Source: CAWBRT01 sp963832365
Lineage (GTDB): Bacteria; Acidobacteriota; Terriglobia; Terriglobales; Acidobacteriaceae
Assembly (NCBI GenBank): GCA_963832365.1
Contig: CAWHUL010000005.1
Span: 83,602-147,601, forward strand
Direction: 5' to 3'
Length of the DNA stretch: 64,000 nucleotides
This document shows positions 34,706-43,850 of this stretch, piece by piece. Made by a program: the position numbers and the translations under genes. The notes beneath the pieces are model-generated. The model was not told the DNA's origin. It made no database searches and was given only the letters and a program-made list of their open reading frames with translations. How positions within the stretch are numbered: the stretch's first letter is position 1; each line of letters starts with the position of its first letter.

Positions 34706-35893
34706 ATGGGCAACCTGATCCTGGTCGAACCCGATACTGAGTTAATCCGCGAGGTGATGGAGGCGGGCGGAGGCGACCTGAAGAAGTGTTTTCAGTGCGC
34801 GACGTGCGCCGCCACCTGTTCGCTCTCGTCCGACGAGAGCACCTTTCCGCGCAAACAGATGCTGCTGGCGCAGTGGGGCCTGAAGAAAGAATTACTGAAA
34901 GACCCCGCGCCCTGGCAATGCTTCTATTGCGGCGAGTGCTCGAAGTCGTGTCCCCGGGAGGCCAACCCCGGCGAGACGATGATGGGGCTGCGCCGATACC
35001 TGACGACGCAGTACGACTGGACGGGGCTCTCGCGCCTGATGTACCGCTCGGCCTTCTGGGAGATCGGGGTTCTCGCGCTGGTGGCGGCGTTTGTTGTGGG
35101 CCTGTTCACGCTGCCGCAGAATTTCGGCTTCGGACTGCTGAACCATTCCGGCCCGCTGCCTTTGTCCACCGTGATGCTCGACAAGTTCGCGCCGAAGGAG
35201 ATGGTTCACCTGGGCGACGCGATCATGGCGACGCTGCTGAGTTTGTTCCTGCTGTCGAACGCCGCGCGCATGTTCATCGGACTGACGCGCGACGACAAAA
35301 TTCCGGCCAGCGCCTATCTGGCACAGCTCGGCACGCTGATTCTTCAGGGCGTCACGCAAATGCAATGGAAGAGCTGCAAGGACAGCGACGCCAGCCGAAA
35401 CTGGATACGCCATCTGTTTCTGGTTAGCGGCTACGTGACGATCTTTACGCTGATCGTGCTTTTCCTGCCGTGGTTCCAGATCGAGGACAGCAGTTTCCAC
35501 TGGACCAGTATTCTGGGCTACTACTCGACGGCGATTCTGCTGGTGACGACGGCATGGATGTTGCTGGACAGAATCAATAAGCGGACTGAGATGCACCGCT
35601 TCAGCCATCTCTCCGACTGGTTGTTTCCCATCCTGCTATTTCTCACGGCACTGACGGGAATTTTGGTCAACATTTTCCGGCTATCGAATCTGCCCATGGC
35701 GACCTACGTCACGTACGTCGTACACATGGCAATTGCGGTGCCGATGCTGGTTGTGGAAGTTCCGTTCGGCAAGTGGTCGCACCTGCTGTACAGGCCGCTC
35801 GGAATCTTTGTTGCGGCGGTGAAAAAACAGGCTCTGGTATCCGCGAGCGACGCGACGGCCGTTGCCTGCTCAGCGTTGGTCAGCAATCGTTGA
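34706..35893 (+). CDS. qmoC: Quinone-interacting oxidoreductase membrane subunit QmoC
   Basis: 395 residues, a fusion of an HdrC-like iron-sulfur domain and a cytochrome b-like membrane domain. Two cluster motifs are CFQCATCAATC (~28-38) and CFYCGECSKSCP (~72-83). Five or six membrane helices follow (for example VLALVAAFVVGLFTL and YVTIFTLIVLFLPW) with candidate haem or quinone histidines. It oxidises quinol and feeds QmoAB. It is the last gene of the qmo set, 251 bases before sat. That spacer has a weak GCCG/CGGC stem followed by TTTTT near 35990-36008, possibly a leaky terminator. Confidence 0.94.
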   Translation: MGNLILVEPDTELIREVMEAGGGDLKKCFQCATCAATCSLSSDESTFPRKQMLLAQWGLKKELLKDPAPWQCFYCGECSKSCPREANPGETMMGLRRYLTTQYDWTGLSRLMYRSAFWEIGVLALVAAFVVGLFTLPQNFGFGLLNHSGPLPLSTVMLDKFAPKEMVHLGDAIMATLLSLFLLSNAARMFIGLTRDDKIPASAYLAQLGTLILQGVTQMQWKSCKDSDASRNWIRHLFLVSGYVTIFTLIVLFLPWFQIEDSSFHWTSILGYYSTAILLVTTAWMLLDRINKRTEMHRFSHLSDWLFPILLFLTALTGILVNIFRLSNLPMATYVTYVVHMAIAVPMLVVEVPFGKWSHLLYRPLGIFVAAVKKQALVSASDATAVACSALVSNR

Positions 35894-36144
35894 AGTTCGA
35901 ATCGCGAAGGAGGACCCGAGGTTTGCGGCTAGAACTGTTTGAGCCGCCGATGTGTGCTTCAGGTTTCATATTTGCTTGCTGCTGAGCGTGCCGTCTTGCC
36001 GGCTTTTTCGTTTCATAACGGCGATGGCGGCAGCGTAAGAAAACAACACCGGTTGGTGTATGCCGCTCCTGTCGGGATTTGCGAAGGCCGTTGGCCTGAA
36101 GGAATGTCGACATGAACGGGACTTCATAATCCTTAGGAGAACTT

Positions 36145-37404
36145 ATGAGTAAGCTCGTTCCACCGCATGGAAGCGCCGAACTGAAATGCCTTCTTTTAGA
36201 GGGCGATGCCAGAGCCGCGGAAGTCAAGCGCGCGCAAACAATGAAAAAAGTACAGGTCACCAGCCGCGAAAGCGGCGACTTGATCATGATGGGCATTGGG
36301 GCATTCACGCCACTCGATGGCTTCATGGGCAAGGCTGACTGGCAGGGAATCTGCGACAAATTCCAGATGCCTACCAAGAACAACCTGTTCTGGCCCATTC
36401 CGATCACGCTATCGACGACGGAAGAAGTCGCGAAGACGATCGCGCTGAACGAAGAAGTCGCACTGATCGACAGCGAGAGCAATGAACTGGTGGCCACGAT
36501 GAAGGTCACCGAAAAATACAGCATCGACAAGGCTCACGAGTGCAAGACGGTATTCGCGACCAACGATCCGGCCCACCCGGGCGTGCAGAAAGTGATGGAG
36601 CAGGGCGCGATCAACCTGGCCGGCCCCGTCAAGGTCGTGTCGGAACTGGACTTCCCTGAGACCTTCAAGGGTATCTATGAGCGTCCGGCCGAAGCCCGCA
36701 AGCAGTTCGAAGAGCGTGGCTGGAATTCGGTGGCTGCCCTGCAGCTACGCAATCCGATGCACAATTCGCATGCCTACCTGGCTTGGATTGCCATCGAGAT
36801 CTGCGACGGCATGTACATCCACCAGTTGCTTGGTAAGTTGAAGCCCGGCGACATCCCGGCCGATGTGCGCGTGCGCGCCATTGATGCTCTGGTCAGCAAG
36901 TATTTCCGCAAGGAGCGGGTCATCCAGGGCGGCTACCCCATGGAAATGCGGTACGCCGGTCCACGCGAGGCCTTGCTGCATGCGTTGTTCAGACAGAACT
37001 TCGGCTGCTCGCACCTGATCGTTGGGCGGGATCATGCCGGAGTTGGCGACTATTACGGCCCGTTCGATGCGCAGAAGATCTTCAAGGAAATTCCAGCCAA
37101 CGCGCTGCAGATTCAGCCGCTGCCGTTGGATTGGACCTTCTACTGCTACGAGTGCGGCTCCATGGCTTCGATGAAGACCTGCCCGCACACGACCAAGGCC
37201 GTCATCGACGATAACGGGAAGTACCAGGGCGGCGCCCGGTTGATGCTATCCGGCACGCTGCTGCGGAAACTTATGAGTGAAGGCAAGCAGGTTCCGCCGG
37301 AGTTCTCGAAGCCGGAAGTGATTGCCGTCCTCAACGAGTATTACGACAAGCTAGAAAATAAGGTGGAGGTGAAACTGCACAAGGCCGCAACGGGAGAGAA
37401 GTAG
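36145..37404 (+). CDS. sat: Sulfate adenylyltransferase (ATP sulfurylase)
   Basis: 419 residues, homo-oligomeric dissimilatory type. It converts sulfate and ATP to APS and PPi (or the reverse in sulfur oxidation). Catalytic motifs are QLRNPMHNSH (200-209) and GRDHAGVGDYY (294-304). A zinc site like that of Thermus ATPS is seen in CYECGSMASMKTCPH. AGGAGAACTT precedes the ATG. It lies after qmoABC and before a transporter module, all in the same direction. With AprBA and QmoABC it completes the sulfate-to-sulfite branch. Confidence 0.96.
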   Translation: MSKLVPPHGSAELKCLLLEGDARAAEVKRAQTMKKVQVTSRESGDLIMMGIGAFTPLDGFMGKADWQGICDKFQMPTKNNLFWPIPITLSTTEEVAKTIALNEEVALIDSESNELVATMKVTEKYSIDKAHECKTVFATNDPAHPGVQKVMEQGAINLAGPVKVVSELDFPETFKGIYERPAEARKQFEERGWNSVAALQLRNPMHNSHAYLAWIAIEICDGMYIHQLLGKLKPGDIPADVRVRAIDALVSKYFRKERVIQGGYPMEMRYAGPREALLHALFRQNFGCSHLIVGRDHAGVGDYYGPFDAQKIFKEIPANALQIQPLPLDWTFYCYECGSMASMKTCPHTTKAVIDDNGKYQGGARLMLSGTLLRKLMSEGKQVPPEFSKPEVIAVLNEYYDKLENKVEVKLHKAATGEK

Positions 37405-37463
37405 GATTTTCCGTTTCAGCTAGCTAGATGGGGCTTTCACTCTGCGAAACGATCCGCAGGTCC

Positions 37464-37491
37464 GGGCCGCTTGCCTTCAGGCGGGCGGCCC
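37464..37491 (+). terminator. Hairpin downstream of sat
   Basis: GGGCCGCTTGCC pairs with GGCGGGCGGCCC (two G-T wobbles) over a TTCA loop, followed by TGTTTC. It is a probable partial terminator or processing stem between sat and the transport module. Confidence 0.55.
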
Positions 37492-37523
37492 TGTTTCATC
37501 GAGGACGGACGAAAGGAGGAGCC

Positions 37524-37823
37524 ATGACCAAGTGTTGTTCAAGATTGCTGGGCCTTATAACGGTACTGCTGCTTTTGCCGACGCAATTATTCGCGTCCGG
37601 CGGGGCGGATTTACCGAAACTAATGGTCTTGGTGGCTGATACACGAAAGTATTCAGGCTGGGAAGCGTGGTGGGGAAACATATATAACGAAGGGCATCTT
37701 GAGTTTGCACTCATCACCACGATCGTCATTCCGGTGGCTGGCGCGGTCCTTGGGTTGCTGGCAGATTTGGTGATGTCGCGAATCGGCATCGACTTGAAGA
37801 ACAGAGCGCTGGCCGAACATTAA
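37524..37823 (+). CDS. Small signal-peptide-bearing membrane protein beside TauE/SafE permease
   Basis: About 99 residues. A signal segment (LLGLITVLLLLPTQLFA) is followed by a short periplasmic part (DTRKYSGWEAWWGNIYNEGH) and one membrane helix (FALITTIVIPVAGAVLGLLADLV). The ATG at 37524 is chosen for the strong AAGGAGGAG upstream. It lies 27 bases before the permease and is probably a partner subunit. Not assigned to a named family. Confidence 0.78.
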   Translation: MTKCCSRLLGLITVLLLLPTQLFASGGADLPKLMVLVADTRKYSGWEAWWGNIYNEGHLEFALITTIVIPVAGAVLGLLADLVMSRIGIDLKNRALAEH

Positions 37824-37850
37824 TCGTGGCGCTTCGGCGAGGAGACGAAT

Positions 37851-38927
37851 ATGGATTGGCTGCATACGCTCATGCCTATTGCCGGCGTCCCGATTTTTTG
37901 GCCAGGGTTGATTATTCTGGGCTTCGGCGTCGGCATCATCGGAGGGTTTTTCGGGATGGGCGGAGCTTGGATGGTAACGCCTGGACTGAATATTCTCGGT
38001 TTCCCAATGGCCTTTGCGATCGGCACGGATGTCGCGCACATGGCCGGCAAGTCTCTCATCGCCACGATGCGGCATTCGAAGTTCGGCAATGTGGATTATC
38101 GGCTGGGATTCATCATGGTTTTCGGCACCATCGGCGGGTTTGAAGTCGGGGCCCAAATGATTATGTGGCTGGAACGCATCGGGCAAATCAACGTTGTTGT
38201 CCGGTGGTTGTACGTGCTGCTCTTGACCCTGATCGCCTGGATGGTATTTACCGATGTCGCTAAGAGAAAGAAAAAAGAGCGCGCTGCGGCGGCGTCCGGC
38301 CAGGCACTGGATCCCCTGACAACCGGGCTGGAATGGCACAAGAAGTTACATAAGATTCAGATTCCACCGATGATCAACTTTAAGGTTTCGGGGATTCGCT
38401 GCTCGGCTTGGCTGCCAATCAGCATCAGCTTCCTGACGGGATGGTTAGCGGGCATCCTGGGTATCGGTGGCGGACTGGTTCGCATGCCGGCATTGATTTA
38501 CCTGCTCGGAATTCCAACGCACATCGCTGTCGGCACGGATCTGTTTGAAGTAGCGATCTCGGGTCTCTACGGTGCGGCCACCTATAGCTACAAAGGCCGA
38601 GTTGAACTGTTTGCAGCTCTCATTATGTTGTGCGGCGCGGCGGTCGGAGCGCAGATCGGCACGGTGGCCACCAAGTACGTCAAAGGCTACGGCATCCGAA
38701 TCTTCTTCGGCTTGGCTGTAGTGGGCTGTGAGCTCTCGATCATTATGAAGTTGATGTCCGGCATCTTTCCTAACGTTAAGACGATTACGGACCAGGCCGC
38801 GACGGTCATCGTTCTCGGCGCAGTATCGGCAATTTCAATCTACATCCTGATTGCGTTCCTGAAAGGCGTCCGGGACGAACGGGCGCAACGAAAACCCCCA
38901 AAAGTGACCTCAGCTCATGCTGACTAG
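37851..38927 (+). CDS. TauE/SafE-family permease downstream of sat
   Basis: 358 residues, eight or more membrane helices in two halves. The signature repeats are FGVGIIGGFFGMGGAWMVTPG (first half) and GWLAGILGIGGGLVRMPALIY (second half), each with a glycine-rich re-entrant segment. The linker between the halves (KRKKKERAAAAS) is cytoplasmic. It has the same fold as the minus-strand permease at 26034 but low direct similarity. In this operon (sat, small membrane protein, permease, DUF4881-like) transport of sulfate, sulfite or another sulfur anion is the likeliest role. The substrate is untested. Confidence 0.88.
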   Translation: MDWLHTLMPIAGVPIFWPGLIILGFGVGIIGGFFGMGGAWMVTPGLNILGFPMAFAIGTDVAHMAGKSLIATMRHSKFGNVDYRLGFIMVFGTIGGFEVGAQMIMWLERIGQINVVVRWLYVLLLTLIAWMVFTDVAKRKKKERAAAASGQALDPLTTGLEWHKKLHKIQIPPMINFKVSGIRCSAWLPISISFLTGWLAGILGIGGGLVRMPALIYLLGIPTHIAVGTDLFEVAISGLYGAATYSYKGRVELFAALIMLCGAAVGAQIGTVATKYVKGYGIRIFFGLAVVGCELSIIMKLMSGIFPNVKTITDQAATVIVLGAVSAISIYILIAFLKGVRDERAQRKPPKVTSAHAD

Positions 38928-38940
38928 AAAGGAGCAAACC

Positions 38941-39537
38941 ATGACAATTAGCAAGAAGATGTTAACGCTGCTTCTGGCATGTGCCCCTGTGCTGTTCAGC
39001 TTGGGATGCAGTAATTACGGGAAGGTCGATCAGGGGCGTGTCATCGCGTTCGATAAGGAAAAAGGGTTAGCCACCGTGATTCGCGACTCGGCAGGTACGA
39101 CGAACAAGCCCTCGTATGACCTGCTGCCGCCCGTCACCATCAAGATTCCACCCGACCCAGACGAGATGGGACCGCACCCGGCGGCGGGTAAACGGTTGTT
39201 GTTCGATACGGAAAGCAAGAAGGTCGTAGTGTACGACGCGATTGCCGGCAGCATTAAGACAATTACCTACACGCCGCTGTTGGAGGTGTCGAACGTAGCC
39301 AAAGACGATGCTCGCGTCAAGGGCGTGCAGTTCCCTATTGTCGATCGGCAGAACAAGGCAATCACTCTTTATTCATCTCGTGACAGGAAACTGGTGAAGT
39401 TCACGGTGGCTGACGAGTATTTCGCGCTTCCCGATGACACATGGAAAGCCGGAGACGATGTCCGTTACTACTACAAGAAGCCAGGACAGGCACTCCGTCT
39501 GATGAATGTCAGCGCGACCGACGTGATGAAGGGATAA
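38941..39537 (+). CDS. DUF4881-like lipoprotein
   Basis: About 198 residues with signal and lipobox LFSLGC, so an envelope lipoprotein. The body is beta-rich (GRVIAFDKEKGLATVIRDS; LLPPVTIKIPPDPDEMGP; KFTVADEYFALPDDTWKAGD) and resembles DUF4881, a family noted mainly in sulfate reducers such as Desulfovibrio (recollection, not searched). AAAGGAGC precedes the ATG. It follows the permease in the same transcript and is probably functionally tied to the sulfur locus. Confidence 0.78.
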   Translation: MTISKKMLTLLLACAPVLFSLGCSNYGKVDQGRVIAFDKEKGLATVIRDSAGTTNKPSYDLLPPVTIKIPPDPDEMGPHPAAGKRLLFDTESKKVVVYDAIAGSIKTITYTPLLEVSNVAKDDARVKGVQFPIVDRQNKAITLYSSRDRKLVKFTVADEYFALPDDTWKAGDDVRYYYKKPGQALRLMNVSATDVMKG

Positions 39538-39868
39538 GACCGGAAAGCAATCGTGGATAGCCCTTATCCTTCGGGCTCCAAGCGGTTTTTCTTGCGTGGC
39601 TAAGTTGAACACTTGCCCCGCAAGGAAGGCCGCAGCCGTATGTATTCGCCAACCAAAGTAGCCTTTCACTACAGGCGGCACAGCCCTTGGCGGCGCCGAA
39701 CCTGGAGCAACATCCACTGACCCACTACTCGAACTTCGACCTCGAAAGACGGCGGAATCGCTACTGTGTCACAATCTTGAGGTCCCTTGCGGGACTTCGC
39801 CACGGCGGTCGCGGGCGGGAACCCCGTAAGATGCCGAGGCTCGCAGGCCGAACCAGGAGTGACACTCG
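39538..39868. other. Intergenic gap
   Basis: There is a weak stem, AGCCC...GGGCT near 39558-39576, with GGTTTTTC about a dozen bases later, possibly the end of the sulfur transcript. Otherwise nothing recognisable. Confidence 0.4.
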
Positions 39869-42445
39869 ATGCCGTGGCCGTGGTGGAAGAAGAGGAAGCC
39901 GACGGAACCAGCAGGTTCCCTGCAGGACAGGGTTCGGGGCCGCTACGTCAATTTTCGCGAACTGCTCTCCCTCAATAACGATTGTCTGGAGTTGCTGGCC
40001 AGCATTCAGGAAGACCTGCAATACGCTCCACGCACCCGGGAGTTACTGAGCGATCGCGTGGGTTGCGTCTTCGATAAGACCGCCGAGGTGGTTCGAACGC
40101 TGGAACGGCTGACCGGCTACGACAATCATGTGCTTCTCACATCGGTGCAGGCGCAGCGCCAGGAAGTCGAGAGGTATATCGCGGCGGATGACCTGCGGCC
40201 CACGAACTTTTCGGCCTCGCTGTCCGAGGTGAATGCAGCCTCCGGCGCCGAAGTCGGAGCCAAGGCCGCCGTGTTGGGCGAGATCAAGAACAAGCTGAAA
40301 TTGCCCGTGCCCAATGGTTTTGTTCTGACCGCGCACGCCTACCGGCAATTTTGCGGAATACCGCTGTGGCGGCACTTCCGCGATAGCACGCGAAACCTGG
40401 ATCTCAATGACCTGAATCTTCTGCGCAAGGTTTCCACCGAACTAACGGACTTGGTGATGGCCGCGCCGGTACCGCGCGCGATTGAAGTCGCTCTCACGGA
40501 GCGCGCGCTTGCACTGCAGCGGGCGGGAATGGCGATTGCGGTCCGATCCAGCGCCGTGGGCGAAGGCGGCGAAAAGACATTTGCCGGCCAGTTCACCAGT
40601 TATCTCAATGTTCCCGTCGATCAGGTTGTCGACGCTTACAAACGGGTGGTTGCGGGGCGTTTCAGTGAACGAGCGTTGTTCTACCGCTTGTCCGCCGGAC
40701 TGCCGGAAGTGGAAAGCCCGATGGCGGTGCTCTGCCTCGGAGTGATACGGGCGCAATCGGCGGGGATTCTCTACACCAGAGATCCGAAGGATCGCAAGCT
40801 CGATGCCCTCTGGATCACCGCCACGCGAGGACTGGGATTGGACATCGCAAGCGGCCAGGTGCCCGCGGACTTGTTCGTGGTGGAGCGCGAATGGCCGCAT
40901 CGCGTGGTGGAGCAAAGCATCGTCGCTAAAGAGGAAGCGGTTGTGCTGGCGGAGAACGGCGGGGTGCTTCGCCGCCCCACCTCGCCTGAAGAGGCTTCGA
41001 CCCCCAGCCTCAACCCGCGAGAACTGGCGCTACTGGCGGATTGGTCGCTGCGCATCGAAAAACACTTCGGCGTCCCGCAGGATATCGAATGGGCGCGGGA
41101 CGAGCGCGGGCAGGTCTGGATTGTGCAAGCACGTCCGTTGGCGCTGGTGGACTCGCCGCAGACACGAAGCAAGGCACGGGTAAAAGCCGAGCCGCTGCTC
41201 GCCGGTGGCCGCACGGTTTATCCCGGCAGAGTTTCCGGTCCTGCATTCCTGGTCAACGACTTAAAGACCTTGGGCGATACGCCGCAAGGCGCAATTCTCT
41301 TCTTACGTAAATCATCGCCTGAAATGGTGACGGTTTTTCCCCGCGTTTCAGGGGTGGTGGCCGAGATGGGCAGTGTGGCGGGCCACGCCGCCTCCCTGCT
41401 GCGAGAAGCCAAGATTCCTTCGATATTCGAGTTGGGCAGCGCCTTCGAGCATGTTAAGAACGGCGATCCTATCAGTCTGGACGCGGTGCAGCCCAGAATC
41501 TATTCCGGAATATTGTGGCCGCCCAGGGTCATTGAACCCGAAATCCGGGAACGCTACCAGGAATCCAGCGTCAAAGCCGACCCAATTAACCGGCGGTTGC
41601 TGGTGCTTCATCTGCTGGATACCTCGTCTTCGGATTTTCGCCCGGCGGGCTGCAAATCAGCGCATGACGTGCTGCGGTATTGTCACGAGAAGGCGGTCGA
41701 AGCGATGTTCGCCGTGAACGACAATGCCTTGGAAGGCGATCTGACCTGCTCGAAAAAATTGATGACGCCGGTGCCGGTGAACATCTATGTGCTCGACCTC
41801 GGAGGCGGTTTGGCGCAGGAAGATCCAGCGTCGCCGGAGGTCCGGCCCTCGGAGATCGTCTCATGGCCTTTTCAAGCGCTATGGCAGGGATTGACGCATC
41901 CGGGCGTTACCTGGCAGCGCGGGATGCCTGCCAGCCTCAGCGATCTGGCGTCGGTGGTGGCGAATTCGATTACCGCGACCACCACGGGAGCCATGCGGGC
42001 ACTGGGCGATCGCAGCTACCTGCTGGTGGCCGACGAGTACATCAACCTCAACACGCGGTTGGCCTATCACTTTACGCTCGTCGATGCCTGTCTATCGCAA
42101 ATCACGAGCCACAACTACATCTCCTTCCGCTTCGCCGGAGGGGGCGCCACTCCATATCGCCGCAATCTCCGCGCCTGTTTCATCGAGGCTTGCCTGGCGC
42201 ACTATGGATTCCTGGTGGACCGCCGGAATGACCTGGTGAACGCGTGGTTCAAAAAGGGGCCCGCGGACGAGACTGAAATTCGACTGAATATCATTGGGCG
42301 TCTCATGGCTTGCGCCAGCCAACTGGATATGTACATGACCAGCAATGCGGTGATGCAGCGTTACGTACAGCAATTTCTGGACGGCAACTATGCCTTTACG
42401 GTTGCCGTTGCGGACAACGTAAAGCCAACGGCGGCTGACGTTTGA
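39869..42445 (+). CDS. PEP/pyruvate-dikinase-like protein with novel C-terminal domain
   Basis: 858 residues. After ~115 residues of helices comes a PPDK/PEP-synthase ATP-grasp domain (~120-425: GAKAAVLGEI, VPNGFVLTAHAY, AVRSSAVGEGGEKTFAGQF, QDIEWARD, WIVQARPL). Next is the swivelling phosphohistidine domain (~445-540) with candidate H506 in AEMGSVAGHAASLLREAKIP. The usual PEP/pyruvate-binding barrel is missing. A ~300-residue helical domain (560-858, RYCHEKAVEAMFAVND; TTGAMRALGDRSYLLVADEY; HNYISFRF) takes its place. The last part of that domain was not recognised. The acceptor of the phosphoryl group is unknown. AGGAG precedes the start. Confidence 0.82.
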   Translation: MPWPWWKKRKPTEPAGSLQDRVRGRYVNFRELLSLNNDCLELLASIQEDLQYAPRTRELLSDRVGCVFDKTAEVVRTLERLTGYDNHVLLTSVQAQRQEVERYIAADDLRPTNFSASLSEVNAASGAEVGAKAAVLGEIKNKLKLPVPNGFVLTAHAYRQFCGIPLWRHFRDSTRNLDLNDLNLLRKVSTELTDLVMAAPVPRAIEVALTERALALQRAGMAIAVRSSAVGEGGEKTFAGQFTSYLNVPVDQVVDAYKRVVAGRFSERALFYRLSAGLPEVESPMAVLCLGVIRAQSAGILYTRDPKDRKLDALWITATRGLGLDIASGQVPADLFVVEREWPHRVVEQSIVAKEEAVVLAENGGVLRRPTSPEEASTPSLNPRELALLADWSLRIEKHFGVPQDIEWARDERGQVWIVQARPLALVDSPQTRSKARVKAEPLLAGGRTVYPGRVSGPAFLVNDLKTLGDTPQGAILFLRKSSPEMVTVFPRVSGVVAEMGSVAGHAASLLREAKIPSIFELGSAFEHVKNGDPISLDAVQPRIYSGILWPPRVIEPEIRERYQESSVKADPINRRLLVLHLLDTSSSDFRPAGCKSAHDVLRYCHEKAVEAMFAVNDNALEGDLTCSKKLMTPVPVNIYVLDLGGGLAQEDPASPEVRPSEIVSWPFQALWQGLTHPGVTWQRGMPASLSDLASVVANSITATTTGAMRALGDRSYLLVADEYINLNTRLAYHFTLVDACLSQITSHNYISFRFAGGGATPYRRNLRACFIEACLAHYGFLVDRRNDLVNAWFKKGPADETEIRLNIIGRLMACASQLDMYMTSNAVMQRYVQQFLDGNYAFTVAVADNVKPTAADV

Positions 42446-42695
42446 TTGCACGGCCGCTCCCGCACTGGATTCGGCGGGATGGTCAAGCCGTTGCGAAATG
42501 CTGGCTGGCAAATCTGCATCGCTTACTCCAGCAATTCTGATGTTTTTTGAAGCGAGGCGCACTTTTGCCTTGCCAGACGATTGATTCTCACCCGCTTCAG
42601 TGGTAAATTCTCTCCAATCAATCTCGTTCTTCCAACCGGAAGATCCTCTTAATCGTTGCGGCAGATCACTAAGCTTTTTGAAAAGGAATTTACGA

Positions 42696-43064
42696 ATGGC
42701 CAGTAGTTATCGTACCCCCCACGAATGCGAGGAGATTTTCGCCACGATCGATCCGGAAAAAGTACGGGCAGCTTCAGCGCATCTACGCTCCTGGTTGCCG
42801 ACACCGGATCGTCAACACCTCCGTAAGATCATCAGCGAGCACGGTCATTACGGGTGGATTTTTCACTTGCACGATGAGGAAGTGGCGGCGGAGCCCAGCC
42901 ATCGTTCGAAGGCCGTGATCGCGGCCAGAGGACACTTTCAATTTGCCACCGTAGTTCGTAATGAACTTCGGTGCTCCGGCTTTGGTGAAAAGGAGTTGGG
43001 AGTTCAGAACCTGGACGATGTGTACTTGTTCATTGTCGAGGAAGCAATGAAATCAGAACGCTGA
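42696..43064 (+). CDS. Small soluble protein of unknown function
   Basis: 122 residues from ATG at 42696, preceded by AAAAGGA. No signal or membrane segment. It contains YRTPHECEEIFATIDPEKVR, EHGHYGWIFHLHDEE and LDDVYLFIVEEAMKSE. A longer in-frame start at 42600 exists but has no ribosome site. The protein is not recognised, and its position beside the PEP-like gene gives no clear hint. Confidence 0.68.
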   Translation: MASSYRTPHECEEIFATIDPEKVRAASAHLRSWLPTPDRQHLRKIISEHGHYGWIFHLHDEEVAAEPSHRSKAVIAARGHFQFATVVRNELRCSGFGEKELGVQNLDDVYLFIVEEAMKSER

Positions 43065-43114
43065 AATCGGGGACGGCCTCCCGCGGGTTGGCGGCAAATC
43101 CGCCGTAGAACCCT

Positions 43115-43797
43115 TTACCGGCCGGGAACCTGGATTGCGTCAAGCCCGCGAATAATCTGCTGCTCCTGTGGACTGAAGCCCGACCTGAACGGTATGGAAT
43201 CAAGCGCTCTGCGTCTTTGCTCCGGCGGCAGAGTGCGCAGTTGACGCAACTGCTGCACCACGGCCTGCCGGCGATCGGGCCCAAGGCCTCGGAACTGCTG
43301 GAACAAACCCTCCACCCGTTGCTGCTGCTCCGGGGGCATGCGCTCAAGCATGTCCATGCGGTTCAAAACCCGCTGCCTCGCCTCAGGCGGCAAACTGCTG
43401 AAGTGATCGAGGTGCTGCCGTAGCCGTTGTTGACGCTCTGCGGAAAGACCCCGAAAGTCCTTGTCCTGTTCGAGCTGTTTCCTCATCTGGTCGGAAGGTA
43501 AGTTGCCGTACCGGCGAAGCCAATCGCCACGATGCGGCCCGGGGCTGCGAGGCTGCAATCCCTGCTGACTACCGGGCGGAGGCCCGGGTCTGCCCACTGA
43601 TTGCGCCAGTTGCAGTCTCCGCTCCGCCGGGCGGAACCTTATCGGCGGCATTGCGTGGGCCCCGCCCGCCACATGCGCCCCTACATGGCTCGCCGGTGGC
43701 GCGGACCTGGGAGCGGACGCTGCCGCCGGCGGCGGGACGGCAAGAGCACAGGACAAAAAAGCACGACCAACAGCACGATAGGGTGAGACGTGATCAC
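43115..43797 (-). CDS. DUF3106-like secreted protein, apparent one-base frameshift in signal peptide
   Basis: The body (from ~43756 down) has tandem DUF3106-type helical repeats: LSAERQQRLRQHLDHFSSLP, PEARQRVLNRMDMLERMPPE, PEQQQRVEGLFQQFRGLGPD. Read from TTG at 43756 it lacks a proper leader. A GTG at 43797 opens a typical signal peptide (ITSHPIVLLVVLF) in another frame, ending in a run of six T's at 43755-43760. One additional T would join it to LSCALAVPPPA with a clear signal-peptidase site. Either the assembly lost a base or the gene varies at this tract. It follows the sigma/anti-sigma genes and fits an envelope-stress product. Confidence 0.75.
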
Positions 43798-43850
43798 TTT
43801 CCCGTGTCCCTCAGCTTCCAGAGCAGGATCAACACCTTCTGCAAATTCAA

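Noticed and set aside
35980..36010. Possible terminator before sat (GCCG...CGGC then TTTTT)
   Set aside because: Only four base pairs with a mismatch outside them; too weak to list as a terminator.
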